Positions 1 to 4,045 of a stretch of DNA of 6,565 bases are shown here, piece by piece. Numbering within the stretch: position 1 is the first letter of the stretch; each line of letters begins with the position of its first letter. The notes beneath the pieces were generated by a model that saw only the letters and a program-made list of their open reading frames with translations, made no database searches and was not told the DNA's origin. Made by a program: the position numbers and the translations under genes. The DNA comes from Burkholderiales bacterium (GTDB lineage Bacteria > Pseudomonadota > Gammaproteobacteria > Burkholderiales > Burkholderiaceae_F), in the NCBI GenBank assembly GCA_021205255.1, contig JAJPXW010000130.1:2247-8811 (forward strand), written 5' to 3'.

Positions 1-153
1 TGGAATAAATTCACAGAAATCCAAAAGGAAAGGACTCGAGATTTCCTTGCAGAAAAACTCAAGTCCTGTGAAAAATTAGGAATTAAAGAGATGAAAATTC
101 AACCGATGGAAACTTTGTCTGGTTTCTTTGATAGGCAAAGCGGATGCGTCTAG
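1..153 (+). CDS. C-terminal fragment of an unrecognised protein
   Basis: Frame 1 is open from the window edge for 50 codons and stops at TAG 151-153. The 5' part lies outside the window. The visible tail is charged and rich in Lys and Glu (for example 'FLAEKLKSCEKLGIKEMKIQ'), compatible with an amphipathic helix followed by a short strand, and ends in 'FFDRQSGCV'. I do not recognise the family. It ends 2 bp before the stop codon of the minus-strand racemase gene, so the two genes converge tail to tail, the tight packing expected of two real genes. An open frame of 50 codons at an edge can arise by chance, so this is only moderately supported. No terminator is visible between the two convergent genes. 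Confidence 0.45.
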   Translation, partial: WNKFTEIQKERTRDFLAEKLKSCEKLGIKEMKIQPMETLSGFFDRQSGCV

Positions 154-155
154 AC

Positions 156-1445
156 CTAATCAGCGGCTGAATTTTTCTCTTTTAGTTTAGGTACCGTAAG
201 GCTGCCTTCCGGCATAAGGATAATCGTTCCTTTCCCTACCTGCTTTTCAGCCGCTTCCAAAGCTTCTTCAAAAGTATCGAAAGCGCCAGCAAATAGCATC
301 TTATTAGCTAGTCCTTTATCAACAGCTGTAACAAGATAGAAGTGCGCTTTTTCCATTAGGCGGGAAAGCGCGTAGGCTTTGTGCTCGCCAATTTTGAAGT
401 CTTTTTCCAGTTCTTCCTTAATGGCTTTAGTGCTTCCTAGCCTGTTAAAAGTCTCCTCTAAAGTTTTATTGCCACTACCTTCAATACATTCTGCAAAAAT
501 AATGACTGCCCCACCCTTTTTAGTCGCGCATACTGCATTGTCCATTGTCTTTTGCATCTGGTAAATATTGATATCCTTAGGGAACCCACCGCATGAGGCA
601 ATGACGATATCGGCTTGCTGCTCTATTTCGCTGCTATAGACCTTCTCAACGAATTCGCAAGCTTGTCTATGGGCTTTTATGTAGTCCCCGGCAAAAATCT
701 TCAATATGTGATGATGGGCATCCATCACGACATTAAAGAGGAAAAGAGAATGGTCTTTTGCAAATAAGGCAACTCCCTGTATCTGATCTTCATAGCAAGG
801 ATTGTCGTCGAGTTTACCTATCACAGCTTCCGGCTTCATCATGAAGCTGTGGTTATGCCTGATAGTCTCCATTGCAGCGCAACCAGGAAGAATGGCTTTG
901 CGGCCGCCTCCAAACCCGCTGAAAAAGTGCTGCACTATGCTTCCGGTCATAAAAACATGATCCACATCGCAGATTTGCTTGTTCAGCCAGACTGGCGTAC
1001 CCATTGCAGTAGTGCCAAAATACTCAAAGTCCTCTTGGTTATCACAGATGCTGTTATACATCTTGACCCGGTTAGCTACTTCCTTACCAACTGCCTCTTC
1101 CCATTCGGCTGGCGTCATTTCCCGGTGCGTACCTAATGAGAAAATAATTTTCATATTTTCATCTGGAACGCCCAGCTTGTTCATCTCGTCGAGCAACAAG
1201 GGCATGAATTCAAAACTATTGGCGACCCGGGTCAAGTCGTTGCAAATAAATGCGATCGTTTGACCAGGTTTGACAATTTGATCAATAGGAGGAAGCCCTA
1301 TTGGATGGTAAAGGGCTTCATGCACTGCTTCTTTTAGGTTTTTAATTGGAGGAAAGTCGGCTGTTTTAAGGACATCGATAATACGTTCTTCGTCAAGTTG
1401 GAACTTCTTTGTCCCGTGGCCGTAGTCAAATTCAAAAGTCTTCAT
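156..1445 (-). CDS. larA: LarA-family nickel-pincer 2-hydroxyacid racemase/epimerase
   Basis: The 429-residue product matches the nickel-dependent lactate racemase family (LarA of Lactiplantibacillus plantarum is of similar length). These cytoplasmic enzymes use a covalently bound nickel-pincer nucleotide to move a hydride on the alpha carbon of a 2-hydroxyacid. The key residues are in place: Asp70 and Arg73 in 'NDLTR', His107 in 'LGTHR', His173, Lys183 in 'GGGRK' (the lysine that carries the cofactor) and His199 in 'RHNH' (nickel ligand). Gln296 and Lys299 in 'YQMQKT' match the catalytic-site Gln/Lys pair. Lys183 to His199 spacing is 16, as in LarA. Family members act on lactate, malate, 2-hydroxyglutarate or sugar acids, so the substrate here is open. 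No larB, larC or larE cofactor genes are visible. The ATG at 1445 is preceded by a weak AAGAG ribosome site. Family assignment is firm; lactate specificity is not. Confidence 0.88.
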   Translation of the reverse strand: MKTFEFDYGHGTKKFQLDEERIIDVLKTADFPPIKNLKEAVHEALYHPIGLPPIDQIVKPGQTIAFICNDLTRVANSFEFMPLLLDEMNKLGVPDENMKIIFSLGTHREMTPAEWEEAVGKEVANRVKMYNSICDNQEDFEYFGTTAMGTPVWLNKQICDVDHVFMTGSIVQHFFSGFGGGRKAILPGCAAMETIRHNHSFMMKPEAVIGKLDDNPCYEDQIQGVALFAKDHSLFLFNVVMDAHHHILKIFAGDYIKAHRQACEFVEKVYSSEIEQQADIVIASCGGFPKDINIYQMQKTMDNAVCATKKGGAVIIFAECIEGSGNKTLEETFNRLGSTKAIKEELEKDFKIGEHKAYALSRLMEKAHFYLVTAVDKGLANKMLFAGAFDTFEEALEAAEKQVGKGTIILMPEGSLTVPKLKEKNSAAD

Positions 1446-1489
1446 TTCAATTGCTCTTTTCTAGCTGTAAGCAAATTATGGATGTAAGA

Positions 1490-1518
1490 ATATTAAGCGC
1501 ATATCGCTCAAATGTTAT
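1490..1518 (-). promoter_or_regulatory. Candidate sigma-70 promoter of larA
   Basis: On the minus strand a -35-like ATAACA (1513-1518; 4 of 6 to TTGACA) and a -10-like TAATAT (1490-1495; 4 of 6 to TATAAT) are separated by 17 bases. Transcription would begin near 1483, giving a leader of about 38 bases. The spacer holds an imperfect dyad, TTGAGCG/CGCTTAA on the minus strand (1493-1511, one mismatch in seven, 5-base centre), which could be an operator. AT-rich DNA yields such matches often, so this is only a suggestion. Confidence 0.3.
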
Positions 1519-1630
1519 TACTAATGTACTTTGGCTAAATTTATAAAAGCAAAATGAAGCTTCTTAGAAGATACAGGTCCTATCCATGTAATACTAGCCA
1601 CTAGCAACTCTTCCACTTACAGTTTCAACC

Positions 1631-1676
1631 AATTAAAAACTCCTATCGTTATTCCAAAGGAGATAAAGATAGGAGT
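1631..1676 (-). terminator. Rho-independent terminator downstream of the porin gene
   Basis: A perfect 9-bp inverted repeat (ACTCCTATC at 1639-1647 and GATAGGAGT at 1668-1676) encloses a 20-base loop that can form a further small TCC/GGA stem. Read on the minus strand the stem is followed at once by TTTTAATT. It lies 75 bases beyond the porin stop codon and ahead of the candidate larA promoter. On the plus strand no T-run follows, so it should act only on minus-strand transcripts. The large loop and short T-run make it moderate in strength. Confidence 0.6.
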
Positions 1677-1714
1677 CGAACGGAGCACCACTTAAGTGAG
1701 CTTGTTTTTCACTC

Positions 1715-1733
1715 TGAGCTTCATGCTTTTTGA
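1715..1733 (+). repeat. Inverted-pair repeat, copy 1 (left of porin)
   Basis: TGAGCTTCATGCTTTTTGA on the plus strand matches, with one mismatch in 19, the minus-strand sequence at 3142-3160. The two copies face each other across the porin gene. This copy overlaps a perfect 7-bp hairpin (GCTTCAT 1718-1724 with ATGAAGC 1736-1742, 11-base loop) that begins 10 bases after the porin stop. No T-run follows on the minus strand, so it is not a classical terminator. Its role is unknown. Confidence 0.5.
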
Positions 1734-1751
1734 GAATGAAGCAGAACTGAT

Positions 1752-2852
1752 TTAGAACTCGTGACTTATGCCGGCGTAAAGCTGATATCCGTTATAAATC
1801 TGCGTAGTCATTGTGGAAGAAGAGAAAGGTTCCTCATGCCAGAGCTTATGGCCATTTGTATAAATACCTAAAGCTTTTAGCTCAGTTCTCTTACTAATCG
1901 GATAGATATAACCTAGATCTATCTGCCAAGCGTTCAACTTGTTAGTGTCGTATCCATAAGCTTTCGAATAGGCTGGACTCGTATCTTTACCAAAGATATA
2001 ACGAACGCCTGCTAGAACCTGTCCCCCTCCAGCGCGAATCTTGGTCGCAAGCCCAAACATGTTGCTTTGCTGGCCGTCCTTCTTATGATTCCATTGATAA
2101 GCGAACATTGGTGTCCAAATTCCAATGTCGTATTCAATACCGAAGTTGATGGTGTTCTGGTCTCCTCTATATTTGATATCTGAATAATTACCATCTGTTC
2201 CGAACGAAGCGCCTTTCCAGTCTACATTTTCATAAGTCAGCGTCGCTCTTAAAGCCTCTCCGCGGTAACTTAGCAAACCACCGTAATAATGTGAATTGTG
2301 AGACCATTGCTCAGTGTCAGTCCCCATTCCGTTACCGTACATCAAACGTACTTTCCAGCCATCCACAACTGGAGTTTCGTATGTAATAGTGTTGTTTACG
2401 CGGTTGAAGCTCGCACCTAGCGTTTCCCAAGACATCATGCTGACACCTTGGAAGGCTAGCCATCCCGTCATAAGGTACGGAGCAAACGACAAAGCATCGA
2501 CACGACCAGCTTGCAACATGCCCCACTCGCCTTGGAGGGCCATAGTCGCTTGCCTCGTAAACCCACTATCAGTTGAATAACTAGGAGCCCCTACCGTTCC
2601 GTCGTTGGAATTGAAACCCTGTTCTAGTACGAAGCTAATAGAGTTACCGTTGCCTAAATCTTCGGTACCCATAATTCCCCACATAGAACGGCCATGCATA
2701 TCCGACTGTAAACGTACAGAAGCAGGAGACCTACTATTTTTTTGCACTAACACGCCTTCATCGACGCCGCCGTAAAGAGTTACGTGGCTTTCTGCAAATG
2801 CGATGGAGGAAAATGCGCCAAAAATAGCGAGCATTAATAGAGATCTTTTCAT
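1752..2852 (-). CDS. Outer-membrane porin of the betaproteobacterial general porin family
   Basis: The 366-residue protein should form a 16-stranded trimeric beta-barrel that lets small solutes cross the outer membrane. Residues 1-20 are a classical Sec signal peptide (KR start, hydrophobic core, 'AFA' before the cut), leaving a mature start of 'ESHVTLYGGVDEGV', typical of Burkholderiales/Neisseriales porins. Family landmarks follow: 'SMWGIMGTEDLGNG' at 56-69 and 'LEQGFN' at 76-81, 'FTRQATMALQGEWGMLQAGR' at 98-117, and 'NNTITYETP' at 153-161. The chain alternates strand-like segments with charged turns and ends in 'YAGISHEF', whose terminal Phe is the usual outer-membrane assembly signal. The ATG at 2852 follows AAAGGA (2859-2864) at 6 bases. 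The gene stands alone between two terminators, so it is probably monocistronic. Solute selectivity cannot be read from the sequence. Confidence 0.93.
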   Translation of the reverse strand: MKRSLLMLAIFGAFSSIAFAESHVTLYGGVDEGVLVQKNSRSPASVRLQSDMHGRSMWGIMGTEDLGNGNSISFVLEQGFNSNDGTVGAPSYSTDSGFTRQATMALQGEWGMLQAGRVDALSFAPYLMTGWLAFQGVSMMSWETLGASFNRVNNTITYETPVVDGWKVRLMYGNGMGTDTEQWSHNSHYYGGLLSYRGEALRATLTYENVDWKGASFGTDGNYSDIKYRGDQNTINFGIEYDIGIWTPMFAYQWNHKKDGQQSNMFGLATKIRAGGGQVLAGVRYIFGKDTSPAYSKAYGYDTNKLNAWQIDLGYIYPISKRTELKALGIYTNGHKLWHEEPFSSSTMTTQIYNGYQLYAGISHEF

Positions 2853-2877
2853 TAATAGTCCTTTGGTAATTGAGATT

Positions 2878-2891
2878 CCAGCAAAAGCTGG
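2878..2891 (-). promoter_or_regulatory. Short hairpin in the porin leader
   Basis: On the minus strand CCAGC-TTTT-GCTGG forms a perfect 5-bp stem with a four-base loop, 13 bases upstream of the porin ribosome site. A stem at this place can protect the mRNA from decay or serve as a site for a small RNA or Hfq, both common for porin mRNAs. Here that is inference from position alone; no T-run follows, so it is not a terminator. Confidence 0.35.
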
Positions 2892-3016
2892 CAGTGTTAT
2901 TTATTGGTCAAGCCAAATGAACACCCGCATTAAAGGAATTAGGCAATAACTTCCTTACCGGCATTTCCTCCATGGTTACATGCCAGAATCCATAAAGTTT
3001 TGAACTGCGGGCTTCC

Positions 3017-3044
3017 TAAGGCTTTCTTTTATTTACAAGCCTTA
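3017..3044. repeat. 8-bp inverted repeat upstream of the porin
   Basis: TAAGGCTT (3017-3024) and AAGCCTTA (3037-3044) form a perfect dyad with a 12-base AT-rich centre. No T-run follows on either strand, so it is not a terminator. It lies about 165 bases upstream of the porin start and could be an operator or a structured part of a long leader. Support is limited to the symmetry. Confidence 0.3.
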
Positions 3045-3110
3045 TTACAACTAAGACTTCTAATTCCTTTGGAAATAAAATATAGTTTTTCTACCTTATA
3101 AGTTTCCTTC

Positions 3111-3159
3111 TCAAAATAAAAGATAAAAGAGCATGCAGGCTTCAAAAAGCATGATGCTC
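3111..3159 (-). terminator. Rho-independent terminator of the Mo-enzyme operon
   Basis: On the minus strand GAGCAT (3154-3159) pairs with ATGCTC (3129-3134), and inside it GCTT (3147-3150) pairs with AAGC (3140-3143), forming a two-tier stem with a small internal bulge. TTTTATCTTTTATTTTGA (3128-3111) follows directly. The outer stem overlaps the TGA stop (3158-3160) of the small membrane-protein gene. This is the strongest terminator in the window and marks the operon end; its upstream half is also copy 2 of the inverted-pair repeat. Confidence 0.75.
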
Positions 3160-3160
3160 A
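3142..3160 (-). repeat. Inverted-pair repeat, copy 2 (right of porin)
   Basis: The minus-strand sequence TGAGCATCATGCTTTTTGA matches the plus-strand sequence at 1715-1733 with one mismatch in 19. This copy spans the stop codon of the 80-residue membrane protein and forms the first half of the operon terminator hairpin. The two copies are in opposite orientation about 1.4 kb apart, with the porin gene between them. Confidence 0.5.
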
Positions 3161-3400
3161 TAAATTCAAAAAGGCGCTAGTTTCCGAATGGATAAGAGCC
3201 TCAAGAAATATTTCCGGGCGGTCTGGACCCAGTAGCCTCAAAAGGTTACCCAATCCTAAGGAGACCAGGCCTAGATTCATCGCCCAGAAAAGAATCCTCT
3301 CTAGATAAACTCTTGTCTCGAAGAACGTTACGGCTAGTCCTATTCCAGCCACTTGGTAGCTCAAGCAACTAAAAGAGATCAGATACCTCTTTTGAGTCAT
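3158..3400 (-). CDS. Small two-helix membrane protein of the Mo-enzyme operon
   Basis: I do not recognise this 80-residue protein. It has two hydrophobic stretches, about residues 7-27 and 36-57, separated by a charged turn ('ETRVYLER'), then a soluble tail ('GPDRPEIFLEALIHSE'). The Arg/Lys spread gives no clear topology. It follows the iron-sulfur subunit gene by 51 bases and ends inside the operon terminator, so it is very likely cotranscribed with the molybdoenzyme. Operons of this kind normally place a large membrane anchor here (DmsC or NrfD type, roughly 280-400 residues with eight or more helices), and this protein is far smaller. It could be a minimal anchor, an accessory subunit or a decayed remnant. 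I chose the ATG at 3400 rather than the in-frame TTG at 3406, because AGAGGA lies 6 bases before the ATG and abuts the TTG. Confidence 0.65.
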   Translation of the reverse strand: MTQKRYLISFSCLSYQVAGIGLAVTFFETRVYLERILFWAMNLGLVSLGLGNLLRLLGPDRPEIFLEALIHSETSAFLNL

Positions 3401-3406
3401 ACTCAA

Positions 3407-3412
3407 TCCTCT
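3407..3412 (-). promoter_or_regulatory. Ribosome binding site that fixes the small-protein start
   Basis: AGAGGA on the minus strand sits 6 bases before ATG 3400 and directly touches the in-frame TTG at 3406. This spacing favours the ATG and gives 80 rather than 82 residues. Confidence 0.65.
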
Positions 3413-3451
3413 TCTTCTCTTTCGTCCTGGCTACCTTTTCTTCGCGATTAA

Positions 3452-4045
3452 TTACAGCATCTTCGGTGGATTAGTTGTCCACTGGCCAGTCTTCGGATGA
3501 AGGATGTAGCGTACCGAAGGATGGTTTCCGCTGTCGGGCATCGAATGTACGTTCTCTGGACCAGCTGCAGCAATTGCTTTCGATACATCGCTTTCTGGGT
3601 CGTCGATATCGCCGAAGTAGCGTGCGTGAGTGCAGCAAGTCTTTACACATGCAGGCAAAGAATCGACTTCTTGCAGATGCCTACATAGAGTGCATTTTTC
3701 AACGACTCTGGTTTCCGGATTGAATGAGCGGGCACCATAGGGGCAAGCGGCCATACACATTCTGCACCCAATGCACTTTTCATGGTCAATAAGAACCTGG
3801 CCATCGTCCGTGTAGTAGGAAGCTCCTGTTGGGCATACCTTGACGCATGGAGCCTCACGGCAATTCTGGCAGACTGTCGGCAAGTTATACATATGAATAT
3901 CTGGATACTCGCCAACTGGTCCAATGGTTAGGACCTTGTTGTAATAGACGCCTAGCGGAACGCTATTTTCCATCTTGCAAGCTAGCTCGCACGCATAGCA
4001 ACCAATACAGCGATCCAAGTCAATCACTAATGTTTTCTGTGTCAT
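3452..4045 (-). CDS. Four-cluster [4Fe-4S] electron-transfer subunit (DmsB/PsrB/PhsB type)
   Basis: This 197-residue protein passes electrons between a quinol-side partner and the molybdenum subunit. It shows sixteen cysteines in four groups, enough for four [4Fe-4S] clusters: 13/16/19/23 ('CIGCYACELAC'), 59/62/67/71 ('CQNCREAPCVKVC'), 91/94/97/101 ('CIGCRMCMAAC') and 118/121/133/137. An extra Cys138 sits beside the last ligand. There is no signal peptide or membrane segment. Proteins of this class are folded in the cytoplasm and, when the partner carries a Tat signal, exported together with it. The ATG abuts the TAA of the catalytic gene (TAAATG), with GGAG 6 bases upstream, so translation is probably coupled and the two subunits made in equal amounts. 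The length is in the family range. Family and role are secure; the substrate system is not. Confidence 0.93.
   Translation of the reverse strand: MTQKTLVIDLDRCIGCYACELACKMENSVPLGVYYNKVLTIGPVGEYPDIHMYNLPTVCQNCREAPCVKVCPTGASYYTDDGQVLIDHEKCIGCRMCMAACPYGARSFNPETRVVEKCTLCRHLQEVDSLPACVKTCCTHARYFGDIDDPESDVSKAIAAAGPENVHSMPDSGNHPSVRYILHPKTGQWTTNPPKML

Larger units (their letters stand above)
1446..1751. other. Intergenic region between porin and larA
   Basis: This roughly 300 bp AT-rich stretch holds no open frame that looks coding. Read on the minus strand it contains, in order, the hairpin at 1718-1742 just after the porin stop, the probable porin terminator at 1631-1676, a stretch of about 110 bp without recognised content, the candidate larA promoter at 1490-1518, and a leader of about 40 bases to the larA start. 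The arrangement suggests that larA is transcribed separately from the porin. Confidence 0.6.
2853..3157. other. Porin upstream region and end of the Mo-enzyme operon
   Basis: About 300 bp of AT-rich DNA without a convincing coding frame. From right to left it holds the terminator of the molybdoenzyme operon (3111-3159), an AT-rich stretch with the inverted repeat at 3017-3044, and the porin leader with a hairpin at 2878-2891. The porin promoter must lie here, but I could not find a -35/-10 pair with good spacing. An 11-bp inverted pair (AAAGGAATTAG at 2932-2942, CTAATTCCTTT at 3060-3070) is also present and may be chance. Confidence 0.5.

Noticed and set aside
834..848. Perfect inverted repeat GCTTCAT-C-ATGAAGC
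   Set aside because: It lies inside larA, encoding part of 'HNHSFMMKP'; the one-base centre cannot form a normal hairpin, and no function is needed to explain it.
379..1263. Plus-strand open frames opposite larA (61-95 codons)
   Set aside because: They overlap a well-supported gene, have no ribosome site or family resemblance, and read as antisense shadows of larA.
1689..1698. Palindrome CACTTAAGTG downstream of the porin
   Set aside because: A single 10-bp palindrome between two better hairpins has no T-run and no promoter beside it; not worth a functional call.
2892..2920. TTGACC-like -35 box for the porin promoter on the minus strand
   Set aside because: No acceptable -10 sequence lies 15-19 bases downstream, so no promoter was assigned.
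2932..3070. 11-bp inverted pair AAAGGAATTAG / CTAATTCCTTT
   Set aside because: The arms are over 110 bases apart in AT-rich DNA and resemble purine-rich ribosome-site-like sequence; chance is a sufficient explanation.
3643..3924. 93-codon minus-strand frame inside the FeS subunit gene
   Set aside because: It is an out-of-frame reading of the cysteine-motif region; the correct frame holds all sixteen cluster cysteines.
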